From assembly GCA_029448655.1 (NCBI GenBank), contig JACCLO010000015.1, forward strand, positions 496,001 to 560,000: a stretch of 64,000 bases of DNA, written 5' to 3'. How positions within the stretch are numbered: position 1 is the stretch's first letter; the number at the start of each line of letters is the position of its first letter. Both the position numbers and the translations under genes were made by a program. The notes under the pieces were generated by a model that searched no databases, was not told where the DNA came from, and saw only the letters and a list, made by a program, of their open reading frames with translations. Source of the DNA: Wolfiporia cocos. Its lineage: Eukaryota > Basidiomycota > Agaricomycetes > Polyporales > Phaeolaceae. Below, piece by piece: positions 11,298-20,121 of the stretch.

Positions 11298-13236
11298 TGG
11301 CGACGGTGGTGGCGGGGGCCGAGGGTCCTGCTGAGCTTGAGTCAGCCGTCACTTCTTCCCAGATCGTTCGGGCACGATACGTCTTGCCATCCGCGGGGGG
11401 CGCCGAGTACGGCTTCTTGCCAGAAGCCTGTCCCTTTCCACTACCCGAAGGAGCAGCCGTGGTCTTTCCAGACGCGGCAGCTGCATCCTTCGCCCTTTGT
11501 TGTTCGGCCCGCTGAGCGGCAGGCACGAACGTTCCCGCGGCCTTGTCTGCCGCAAGCTTAGGACACTTGTTGAAGTAGTGTCCCGTCTGCTTGCAGTAAG
11601 TACAGACGGCGTTGGCGGTGTCGGCGGGGGCTTTGGCGGGCGCCTTTCCCTTGTCCTTCTTTTTCTCCGACTTCTTTGCAGAAGCGGAGGACGTCTCCTT
11701 CTTTTCGGCAGGTGCCGAGTCCTTCTTGCCGGCCTTCTCGAAGATCGAGCCCTTGATCTTGTCAGGGTAAGATGTCTGATACATTTCTAGAGCGAAGTCG
11801 ATCAGAGGCTCGATGTCGGTGGGTGCCTTGAAGAACGGGGTTTTGCCGAGGACGTTTAAGGTGTCCTTGACCTTTTCAGGGAGAGTCTCGGTGAATTCCC
11901 ACACCAGAGTCTCGTTGGCGGTTTCGGAGAGTCGGCCGAGGGTGCGGAACCGTTCACAGTAATTGAAATAGTTCGATTCTGCCAGTTCCTTGCCCTTCGT
12001 GCCGTAGTAGCCGCGAATTTCCTTCTTGGCTATCTCCTTATCCGTCATTTTCCCATATTGCACCATTACGGATTTGGTGAAGTCCTCCCAGGTGCCGAGA
12101 GGTTCACCGTTTCCTGCCTTCTTGATGAGAGGCGAGAAAAATTTGTATGCGTCCCCTGTGACGCGGAAGAGGGCCGTGGTGATACGGTCATGGTCATCGT
12201 AGACCCTGAGCGTACCGAAGTACAGGCCCATTTTCTCCACCCATTCTTGCGCAGTCACCTTTCCAGATGACCCGGAGAATTCGGGGGGAGGGGGGATTTT
12301 CAGGTTTTGAGGCAGACCTGGAATCTGCGGGGCGACGGCTGCTGCGGCAGCGGCTGCAGCTTGTGCGGCGGCAGCGGCCTCGGCTGCACGGGCTTGAGCA
12401 TTGCCGGGGGCCGGTGCGGGTTCTTCCGGGGGCGTGCGGATGCCGGGAGGGTTGGGAACGGAGGGATTCTTGCGAATTCTCCGAAGTTCCTCGTCAACCT
12501 TCTCCATGCGTTCTGCGAACGCATCCTCGAGGTCGTCCAGCCGGGACCGGTAGTCCTTTCGGAGCTGCTTCTCCATTTCGGAGAGCTTGGCGGTGTACTC
12601 CTGTCGGAGTTCCTTGCCGAGGTCCACCATGGTGGACAATACCTCGTTCCGGACCGAATTGACCGCTTCGTGTAGTTCGTCTTGGGCCTTCTGTTCGATT
12701 GCCCTGGATTGCCCAGCCAGGGAATCGATTCGTTCATGGATACGCTCCAGGCGGGCGTGCACCATTCGACCTAGGGTGTCGGTGGTGTCATGGCTTATGG
12801 CCGCACTTCGTTGTACGGCGGCATCGATGATTGGCCCATGTATGGACCCATCCACCTTGTGGTGTTCCTCCTCAGGAAGGTACGCCTTGAGGTTGTTCTC
12901 GACAGCGACATTGGTCTGTCGTGTCGGACCCGAAAATTCCATTTCCAGTGTGGTGGCGGGCCCGATAGGGCGAGTTCGACGAGCCGGTGGGTATCCGGCA
13001 ATGGGGGAGCCTGGGCGTGTACCCATGGGATTGGTCGGAGATTCCCTTTGCGGGGGAGCGAACTCCGGCATTTCCTCTTCTCCTTCCTCTTCCTCTTCTT
13101 CTCCCTCGCTTAGGTGCTCCAGCGTCACCAGTTGCTGGGTTCCCGAGGGACCAGCTACCGGTGTCACCGGGCCTTCTGAGCGGAGGCGCATCTTGCGGGG
13201 GGCGAGGGGGGTGCTAACGGAGGAGGTGGAAGACAT
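11239..13236 (-). CDS. gag: Gag protein of element A
   Basis: A 665-codon ORF for the structural protein of the virus-like particle. The N-terminal third is Pro/Glu-rich with an acidic run. A long coiled coil (about 130-270) is followed by an Ala-rich linker and a capsid-like region (about 320-500) that starts with a PPPPEFSG motif and contains the conserved W and YYG residues of Gypsy gag. A CX2CX4HX4C zinc knuckle (CTYCKQTGHYFNKC) lies near residue 546. It starts at the ATG after the ORF1-gag spacer. 98-99% identical by eye to 44723-46726. Confidence 0.9.
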   Translation of the reverse strand: MSSTSSVSTPLAPRKMRLRSEGPVTPVAGPSGTQQLVTLEHLSEGEEEEEEGEEEMPEFAPPQRESPTNPMGTRPGSPIAGYPPARRTRPIGPATTLEMEFSGPTRQTNVAVENNLKAYLPEEEHHKVDGSIHGPIIDAAVQRSAAISHDTTDTLGRMVHARLERIHERIDSLAGQSRAIEQKAQDELHEAVNSVRNEVLSTMVDLGKELRQEYTAKLSEMEKQLRKDYRSRLDDLEDAFAERMEKVDEELRRIRKNPSVPNPPGIRTPPEEPAPAPGNAQARAAEAAAAAQAAAAAAAAVAPQIPGLPQNLKIPPPPEFSGSSGKVTAQEWVEKMGLYFGTLRVYDDHDRITTALFRVTGDAYKFFSPLIKKAGNGEPLGTWEDFTKSVMVQYGKMTDKEIAKKEIRGYYGTKGKELAESNYFNYCERFRTLGRLSETANETLVWEFTETLPEKVKDTLNVLGKTPFFKAPTDIEPLIDFALEMYQTSYPDKIKGSIFEKAGKKDSAPAEKKETSSASAKKSEKKKDKGKAPAKAPADTANAVCTYCKQTGHYFNKCPKLAADKAAGTFVPAAQRAEQQRAKDAAAASGKTTAAPSGSGKGQASGKKPYSAPPADGKTYRARTIWEEVTADSSSAGPSAPATTVANVGTISVPLAPTTRLEDVL

Positions 13237-13381
13237 TGTGAATACTGTTTGTGACGAATGTTAGTTTCCGGTTACTCATTGTCTTAGATTCTTAAGAAGG
13301 GATTGGGTTTTGAAAGCTGCGACTTTCGTTATAGATCACACTCGCACTCTATTTCAGAGTTAAAAGATGATAGTATTTCTA

Positions 13382-14176
13382 CTATACAATCGCGAGTATA
13401 TCCTCTTCTACCGAAGTAGTTGAGGGCCCTGCCACCTTGTCAGGTGGTGTTACACCGAAGGCAAAAGTAATTTGTAGCGCTACGCATTCTGCTACGATAC
13501 GAGCTAAGTCCGTACGCCAATCCAAAAAGGAAATATTGCCGAGCTGTTTGCAATACTTTTTCATAATTCTCCAGTCTCTATTGGTGATCCTTCCTCGTCT
13601 TGCTCTATCTTTTACGTTATCCACCAAGTCCTCCAATTCTACTACCATAGTATGGAAACGCATGTCGTTTTCCATATGGAAGCCTGGGTAATTAGGGGGG
13701 TGGTTGGCGAGAGGGGTAAGACGAGTGAGAGTGCCTTCTAGCATGGGAATAACTTGATCGCATGCTTGGAGGGGTTTCTTCTTCCCGAAAACGAGGGAAG
13801 GGTCGAGGATCTTGTGGTTGGCCGGAACAGAAGGTCCGACTGCCGGGCTGGAGAGACGGAGGGCCAGTGAAGAAGCTGCTTGCTTGGCTTCCTTGGCGGC
13901 TTGTTTGGCGGCGATTCGCTTATTCAGCTTATCGCGAGCGAGCTTGAGCTTGTTGAGTTCGCGGAGTTCGATGAGATTCTCCATGGCGGTAATGGATTGC
14001 GCTAGCTTCTCTTCTTCTGTCCAGATACGCTTAGCGAGCGGAACTGGTTTGGGAGGTCGAGGAGCGGGTTTCCCAGCCTCAGCAATGTGCTTTGGCATGT
14101 GGACGGGAATCTCCCAAAGATGGAGTTTCCCAGTGTAATCTTCCTTTACAGGAAGCGTGTAGGTGACGTCCTCTGC
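13382..14176 (-). CDS. ORF1 of element A, 3' part (split by TRIM)
   Basis: C-terminal about 265 codons of the 307-aa ORF1 that is intact at 43654-44577. The N-terminal 44 codons lie at 15097-15230, beyond the TRIM, with the 5-bp TSD TCTGC at 14172-14176 and 15097-15101. A basic, Ala/Lys-rich helical region (about 120-165) and a C-terminal helical block are visible. The function is unknown. The TRIM disrupts the ORF, so this copy makes at most fragments. Confidence 0.82.
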   Translation of the reverse strand, partial: AEDVTYTLPVKEDYTGKLHLWEIPVHMPKHIAEAGKPAPRPPKPVPLAKRIWTEEEKLAQSITAMENLIELRELNKLKLARDKLNKRIAAKQAAKEAKQAASSLALRLSSPAVGPSVPANHKILDPSLVFGKKKPLQACDQVIPMLEGTLTRLTPLANHPPNYPGFHMENDMRFHTMVVELEDLVDNVKDRARRGRITNRDWRIMKKYCKQLGNISFLDWRTDLARIVAECVALQITFAFGVTPPDKVAGPSTTSVEEDILAIV

Positions 14177-14430
14177 TGTCACAGATAATGCGAAAGCATA
14201 ATATCATAGACGTTACGGAGCAATAACTAGGGTACATTACCCGTACGTGGCGCCGGCATACATGGCCTACACCATAGAGTGTCTAATAGGCGCCGAGCGT
14301 GGGAATATGAACTGCAGATATAGCTGGACCCTCGATAGCAGCATGAGCTGTTATCGTAGCCCTTTTGGGGGAGTGGCTATTATGCCACTCATAAGCACGT
14401 TGCATTGGGTCCGCAGCGCGTCTTGTGATA
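14177..14430 (+). repeat. 5' LTR of the TRIM
   Basis: 254 bp, repeated at 14843-15096. Contains the GATATA box and the self-primer GAGCTGTTAT (14345-14354). Confidence 0.9.
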
Positions 14431-14842
14431 TAATAACAGCTCTCCCGGTCGCCGGTTCGAACCTGGGTGGTGGCAAATATTTCCACTGCCTGGGGCGCTT
14501 CCGAACCACTGGCGGCTGAGGGAAAAGTACCCAACACGTGACCCCCTGTATCATGGGGCCCCTCTATAACCGTAAGGTATCAGGGGATAAGATTGGTCAA
14601 AGCTTGCGTGGTAAAAACTACTATTAAATAGCCTTAACCCGCACCCAAAATCCAGGGTGTAAGTCGGGCCTTCAAGAGGTTGGCACACACGTCATAAGCC
14701 AAATGGTATAAGGGATTGGGGGTACCCTTCACCAGGCACAATGACAAAGCATAGTAGAAGTGATACTTAGTACCGGGGGCGGCTTGATGCAGCCTAAGTT
14801 ATCTCCTTAACCAGAGACGGTTAATCCTTGAAGTGGGGGTAA

Positions 14843-15096
14843 TGTCACAGATAATGCGAAAGCATAATATCATAGACGTTACGGAGCAATAACTAGGGTA
14901 CATTACCCGTACGTGGCGCCGGCATACATGGCCTACACCATAGAGTGTCTAATAGGCGCCGAGCGTGGGAATATGAACTGCAGATATAGCTGGACCCTCG
15001 ATAGCAGCATGAGCTGTTATCGTAGCCCTTTTGGGGGAGTGGCTATTATGCCACTCATAAGCACGTTGCATTGGGTCCGCAGCGCGTCTTGTGATA
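14843..15096 (+). repeat. 3' LTR of the TRIM
   Basis: Second copy of the 254-bp LTR, preceded by the polypurine tract GTGGGGGTAA. Confidence 0.9.
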
Positions 15097-15230
15097 TCTG
15101 CCCGAGGAATGTCGGCGGTGTCGATGCGGCTGAGAAGGGACCGCTTCGCCGGTTTGACGTAAGGGGCAGTGGAGGAGCCACGGGTGTGACGGGTAACGCG
15201 GGGCATGATTCTAGAAAGTGCAGCTTTCAT
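15097..15230 (-). CDS. ORF1 of element A, 5' part
   Basis: First 44 codons of ORF1, separated from the rest (13382-14171) by the TRIM. The N-terminus is strongly basic. The matching intact copy begins at 43654. Confidence 0.8.
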
Positions 15231-16228
15231 GAGAAACGAAGTTTCCCAGTGATACGTCCAAGAACAGGAATAGAAGGGATTATGTAAGGTAGGGTAGTGG
15301 ACTCCTTTTCAGGAGCAAAGAAGGTGTACTACGGGGCATAGTTACTCTTATGTTGCGCGCAAACCCTGTGCCGAGACGGCGCGGATATTCGCATGACCCT
15401 AACGGTCAGAGGCGCCGACTCCAGGGGTAGAGTTGCTGACTGCCAGGCCGGTTCCTGGGTCAGATGATTGGGATTCGGATACACGACACCGCCCCGGAGG
15501 GACGATGCCGGAAAGTGGCTGGGATTTTACATCCCTTAGCCTGTCCATGCTTCAACAATGAGGTTGCCGTCTACAGACTCTCACGGGGACTTTTTCAGGA
15601 CATCGGAATACCATCGCGTCCACAGGTGAGTGGATTAGCCCTAAGGCGCGCAAGTGTACCCCTTTGCCCTATTTGACCCCATGACGTGCACGCCGAACTG
15701 CCCGGAGGACTTATGTTTTGTGGCTACCGCACTTGTCCTTTGGCAGGATTATCCGAAGATGATCCCCCTCACCGCTTTTCCCATAACGGGTTCAAAGCAG
15801 GTCCCTTACGCCTGGGAGGCGGCTTTGGAAAATTCCCATGCCATCATAATGATGACCCTGTGGATAGTGATGGGGCGCTGAACAACGCTTGCCATGACAG
15901 GGGGTTGGGCGCACACAGGCAGACCGTCCCCTTTTCTCCACAGGCGGGTCTTAACCGCGCATAGTCCAAGCTTGTCAGCGAGGACCATGTCTCCTTGACC
16001 CTGGAGTCCGGGTTAGATAGGCCTCCTGCCTAAAAAGGCGGTGTGGCTTCCCTGGTTGCCAATCCTCTGCCGAGAATGGTGATGTATCCCCCAGATCTCA
16101 ACTATCACCCCAATCGCCTTGTCAGGCAGAAAGGGATGTGCGCAGCAACAAGTAATAGCCCCTGTAGGATAGAAACCCAGACCCAAGCGCAAGCGCAAGG
16201 GTGGGGGTATGGGGGAGATTTGTTCTTA
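15231..16228 (-). other. leader of element A with self-primed primer-binding site
   Basis: About 1 kb between the 5' LTR and ORF1 with only short ORFs. At its upstream end AGAACAAATCT (minus strand, 16216-16226) pairs with AGATTTGTTCT of the LTR. It contains the 20-nt leader block shared with element B (near 15990-16015). Confidence 0.65.
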
Positions 16229-16927
16229 TGACACAGACTAGACTGTGGGACTCACACTATAACCCTGTAAGCGACTTGAAGGAGTTGCTAGAGGTTGGTG
16301 AGGAGACTAGTGGGCGCAAGCAGAGATGTTATGTGACTGTGCAAATGCAGAGCACAAATCTAAGGCTTATCCGCAGTGATAGCCCTACTTATATACATGC
16401 TTTGTTTGGTTACTCGAAGAGGAGCCAAACAGTTAGACGGTCTGTGCGCAGACATAACTAATACAGCTAAGTCGTAAACTACAATAGACCATGTGCGCCG
16501 GTAATGGCCGCACCAGTAAGAACGTTTGTTTGGACCGTAGGTCCGTGTTGTGGAAGTGGCTGTAACTACGTTAGTAAGCCATGCATGTGATTCTTATATA
16601 CCGGTATCGGGATATGAGTAATCGTAAGGGCATTGGCATGTGATAACGAGCGGGCCGCTTATCCAATTGTACTGACATAGCCCGGTATCGGGATATGAGT
16701 AAGGCGCGTGACACCGGAGGTTAGTCCGCTGAGTCATTGACGCGTACGGGCGTATTATGTACGTGTTGTTATGACAGGTGGACGTATACCGCGTTGTGTA
16801 CGTGTTGTTTGGTTGCGTGTACGTGTAGACGGGCGCTTAGCAGCGTAAACGTCTACAAGGTCGTAAAAATACCAGATAAATAGGTAAAAATACGGGAAAA
16901 ATATTGGCATGTCCCAAATCTGTGACA
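16229..16927 (-). repeat. 5' LTR of element A
   Basis: 699 bp, left edge TGACACAG, right edge CTGTGACA. The site matching the self-primer (16351-16361) reads AGCACAAATCT on the + strand. The 3' LTR has AGAACAAATCT (6143-6153), which is the only LTR difference I could find. Confidence 0.92.
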
Positions 16928-16945
16928 CTCTGTGCGAACGCCGAA

Positions 16946-17563
16946 TATGACACAAGACGCCTTGTGCCACCCGCCCTAGCGGGGAAACCCTCTATACGAC
17001 TAGTATCGCCCCTAAGGGCCCTCATCCTCCAGTAGGGGGAGAACAAGAGGCCGCGCCAATTGTAGACGCACCGCCCAAAAGTCTAAGTCGCGCCCCATGA
17101 GTGTAACGCGACGCCCCAGACTAGCGGTCAAAAGGGAGACCATGTCGATAATGGTCAGAGAGTTGCCCAGGCAGTCAACGGGGCCACCTTCCCTATGCCG
17201 GCTCGCAGAGTAGAAGGCACAAGATATTAAGTAGCGACCAGGGGGACTCCCCCCTAGGCCAAAATCTTAAGTCTGAGGAGAATCCTCAGACGTCGCCAGT
17301 ATATATACATGTAAACCAACCCCTAACTACCAGAATGCCAGCCCTAAAGGCATGGCCTGTGCGCAGTGAGGTCAGGTGCTACAGTAACTAGGTGACGCTG
17401 TTACAAAAGACCGTAACGACCGTAGGTAACGCACCGCGGATAAGATAAGATAGTGAAGGGCCACGCGTCACGTGACCCAGCAGCGAAAAGGCTTGTAAAA
17501 AGGTCAGAAAAACACCTGAAAATCAGCAAAAAATAGGGGTATGTCACGGAACTTCTTGTGACA
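16946..17563 (-). mobile_element. solo LTR inside element B ORF1 (TSD CCGAA)
   Basis: Between CCGAA at 16941-16945 and CCGAA at 17564-17568 lie 618 bp with LTR ends (minus: TGTCACAAG...TTGTGTCATA). On the minus strand it carries GCGCACAGGCC...CTTTAGGG (17342-17365) followed by CATGTATATATACT (17299-17312). It is related in layout and sequence to the solo LTR at 32996-33580. Confidence 0.85.
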
Positions 17564-17568
17564 CCGAA

Positions 17569-17736
17569 GATCGAGTCCGCAAGGACAAAATGTACAACGA
17601 AGATCTTCGGAAGCTAGAAAAGTACCTGAAGAGGGTAGAGGGAATCTGCGAGGGGATAGATCCCAAGAAGCATAGTAGCTACCTAAAGAAGCAGTTAGTC
17701 CACGCCGGACTAAACTTTAGCTTAGGAAAGCGCTAG
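17569..17736 (+). CDS. ORF1 of element B, last part
   Basis: Continuation of the ORF begun at 5404, in frame once element A, the solo LTR and one copy of each TSD are removed. The 56 codons include the stop (TAG 17734-17736). Basic and helical; it aligns with the C-terminal third of ORF1 in the family-A elements. Confidence 0.75.
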   Translation, partial: DRVRKDKMYNEDLRKLEKYLKRVEGICEGIDPKKHSSYLKKQLVHAGLNFSLGKR

Positions 17737-17913
17737 AAATGTACTTTTGGTAATAGTGGGGAATAAAGTCCCGACAGGGCATTCTCGTGACATGGCATTA
17801 GACTGCGAAAGTCCCGCCAGGGCATTTATTATTTTTGTTCCTTTCCGGAACTGTGTGTTCTCCGAGCCGAAATTGGTTAGAGAACTCAAGGCTGACGAAA
17901 ACCTACAGCAACA

Positions 17914-20121
17914 ATGGTGTCTTACACGATCCAGCCTGCTGCAGGTCGCCACGCCACCACCTACAAGGTAGCCACCCCCTACCGCCCGATGACAGGCGCG
18001 CACGCTTGGCCCGGTGCCAACACGTGCCTGATGGACTACCTCCGCGTAGTTTTCGGCATCCGAGCTGGGGGGAGCATTACCACTTTCAACTTGATTCCGG
18101 CAAACATTAGGCCGTTAATGAGAATAAACTACATCGCGTACATCAAGTACTACAGCGAAGACTCCACCAGGAACCACATCTCCTGGTACAAATGGGATGA
18201 CATGGCTCTCCCGATGTTACTGTCCGAAATCATCTGCCTGTACGGAGACGTACATTGGTACTCTCCCGACACCAGCGACGAGGAGGGTGAGGAACAAGCC
18301 GGAACCCCCCGAAACGCGAAACGAACGCCAGAGCGCTCCCCGACGAGGTCGGAAGAAGAGGCAAGCCGACAAGCCTTGTTCGGCACACTGCCGAATCTTC
18401 TTCCCACCTACGAACCGAAGGAACTAGTGCCGGTTGCTGTCCCAAGCACCACACCGCTGGAGTACCGCCAAAGCGTAACAGCCGAGGCAGAAGGATACTC
18501 CGAACCCATGGTCGCATTGGCCGTGAACGCGGTAAAGGCATCGAAGTACCACGCGGGGAATTATGTAATGGGCAACCTGGCACGTTACAAAACACAGGTA
18601 GATATGGACATGGAAACGGTCTGGAGCAAGACAAACGAGCTTCAAGCACACAACAAAACAATGCAACAGAAGATCGATGTTCTAGAAGAGAACGCGGTAC
18701 TCCGGGATGAGCTAGACAAGCTCACCGGAATGCGGCTCGATAAGATCGAAAAGAACATTCGGAAGCTCCAGACCGATCCAACGGGTAACAGCACTACCGT
18801 AGGCGCCGAAGTCCAGGCGCTGGTTAACAAATTGGACACGCTCCAGAAGGAGCTAGACGCAATCAAGGCGTCAGGTGTTTCTTCCACGGTCACCAACCTG
18901 TCTATCACCAAACCCATCCCACCACCGAAGTTTAGCGGTCCCAAGGATACCACGACATCAAAAGAGTGGATCCAGAAAATGGGGATGTTCTTCGCAGACA
19001 CGAAGGTCACGCTCGATGAGGATAAGGTCCGCCAAGCCCTGCAAAGGCTTACAGGCGAGGCCTACCAATACATGTCCCCGGTAGTCGATAAGATCGCCGC
19101 CGGACAAACATCGGGACATACGTGGGCAATGTTCTCGGAGACCATCGAAAAGGTATACGGGAAGAAGACAGACAAGGAAATTGCCGAGAAAGAGATTGAA
19201 GGGTACTACGGCGACGAAGGGAAGTCCAAAATTAAGGACGACTTCTTCAACTGGGCCCAGAAACTGCGAACTCTGGCCCGGCTCGCCGAGGTTGACAACA
19301 ACACCCTTGTCAGCCAAATTAAGAGGATTCTTCCAGAAAAGGTTCGCGAGACCCTAGCCACGCTGGAGTCGGTACCAAACTACACGGTACCTACGAACTG
19401 GGAGGAATACCTCGATGTGGCGATTGATTTATTCAAACGCCAATACCCGGATAAGCTCAAAGGCAAAATCTTTGAGGAAGAAAAGAAAAAGAAGGATGCC
19501 AGCGGTGCTGCCAAGCCCACCGACAAAGCTACGAAGTCCAAGGCTGACAAGCCGACGGACAAGCCGAAACAGACGCCGAAGCCGGCGGGTACCGGCAATC
19601 GCACTACCGATTGCAGGAAGCACCCCGGCGAACATATGTGGAAGGACTGCCCGTCCAACCCGTATAAGGCATCTAAGGCAGCCGCTAGTGGAAGCGGAAA
19701 GACGAAGCCGTCAGGCTCATCGAGCGGAAGTCAAACGTCGGGTCCGAAGAAACTGGATCCGAAGAAGAAATACAAGGTCCACGTCGTTACCACCCAAGAG
19801 CTGGTCACTGACGACGAGGATGAAGACCCCAAGAAAGCCACCGTCGGGGTCTTAGAATCGACTTCCCCGTGGGTCCTTGAGGAGGTGGTACCCCTCGCTC
19901 CCACGACGCGCGTAGCTGAAGAAGAGGAAAGCTCGGTTGGCTCGACGGCTAAAAGAGCAACCGAAGTTCAGGACCGAATCCACACGGTGCCTGCGCCTGT
20001 ACCGGCAGGTGACTCGGCCAAGCTGAGAATGCCTTGGCTCAAGCAGCGGATAGCCGACTCCGCAACGGCCCTTGGAATCCACGCAGGAACTTCCAAGGAT
20101 TTTCTCATAGAGCGCATGTGA
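17914..20121 (+). CDS. gag: Gag protein of element B
   Basis: A 735-codon ORF. The N-terminal about 110 residues are Trp/Tyr-rich and unlike family A. An acidic linker, a coiled coil (about 230-320) and a capsid-like region follow. The capsid-like region (about 325-520) has PPPKFSGPKD, EWIQKMGMFF and EIEGYYG, aligning with family-A gag. The zinc-binding site near residue 570 is atypical, CRKHPGEHMWKDC, lacking the CX2C start of a normal knuckle. The ATG is the first in an open frame 178 nt after ORF1. The pol frame overlaps the 3' end in the -1 frame, unlike family A. Confidence 0.88.
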   Translation: MVSYTIQPAAGRHATTYKVATPYRPMTGAHAWPGANTCLMDYLRVVFGIRAGGSITTFNLIPANIRPLMRINYIAYIKYYSEDSTRNHISWYKWDDMALPMLLSEIICLYGDVHWYSPDTSDEEGEEQAGTPRNAKRTPERSPTRSEEEASRQALFGTLPNLLPTYEPKELVPVAVPSTTPLEYRQSVTAEAEGYSEPMVALAVNAVKASKYHAGNYVMGNLARYKTQVDMDMETVWSKTNELQAHNKTMQQKIDVLEENAVLRDELDKLTGMRLDKIEKNIRKLQTDPTGNSTTVGAEVQALVNKLDTLQKELDAIKASGVSSTVTNLSITKPIPPPKFSGPKDTTTSKEWIQKMGMFFADTKVTLDEDKVRQALQRLTGEAYQYMSPVVDKIAAGQTSGHTWAMFSETIEKVYGKKTDKEIAEKEIEGYYGDEGKSKIKDDFFNWAQKLRTLARLAEVDNNTLVSQIKRILPEKVRETLATLESVPNYTVPTNWEEYLDVAIDLFKRQYPDKLKGKIFEEEKKKKDASGAAKPTDKATKSKADKPTDKPKQTPKPAGTGNRTTDCRKHPGEHMWKDCPSNPYKASKAAASGSGKTKPSGSSSGSQTSGPKKLDPKKKYKVHVVTTQELVTDDEDEDPKKATVGVLESTSPWVLEEVVPLAPTTRVAEEEESSVGSTAKRATEVQDRIHTVPAPVPAGDSAKLRMPWLKQRIADSATALGIHAGTSKDFLIERM

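Larger units (their letters stand above)
14177..15096 (+). mobile_element. TRIM (terminal-repeat retrotransposon in miniature), 920 bp, TSD TCTGC
   Basis: Two 254-bp direct repeats (14177-14430, 14843-15096), identical by eye, begin TGTCACAG and end TTGTGATA. Between them are 412 bp with no ORF. A purine tract (AAGTGGGGGTAA) precedes the right LTR. ATAACAGCTC at 14433-14442, just inside the left LTR, is the exact complement of GAGCTGTTAT at 14345-14354, about 26 nt after a GATATA box: a self-primed primer-binding site. With no coding capacity it must be mobilised in trans. It sits in ORF1 of element A, making it the innermost insertion of the stack. Confidence 0.9.
6021..16927 (-). mobile_element. 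Ty3/Gypsy chromovirus, family A, nested in element B (TSD CTCTG)
   Basis: It has 699-bp LTRs at both ends and CTCTG at 6016-6020 and 16928-16932. On the minus strand it reads leader, ORF1 (split by a TRIM), gag, pol, purine-rich tract, 3' LTR. By eye the LTRs differ at one base. gag and pol are open throughout, so apart from the TRIM in ORF1 it appears coding-competent. It landed inside ORF1 of element B. Confidence 0.93.

Noticed and set aside
14384..14475. tRNA-like stretch (GGTTCGAACC and a pairing end) at the TRIM LTR border
   Set aside because: GGTTCGAACC is its own reverse complement, the T stem mispairs, no anticodon stem forms, and the supposed acceptor also pairs within the LTR. The self-primer explanation fits the border better.
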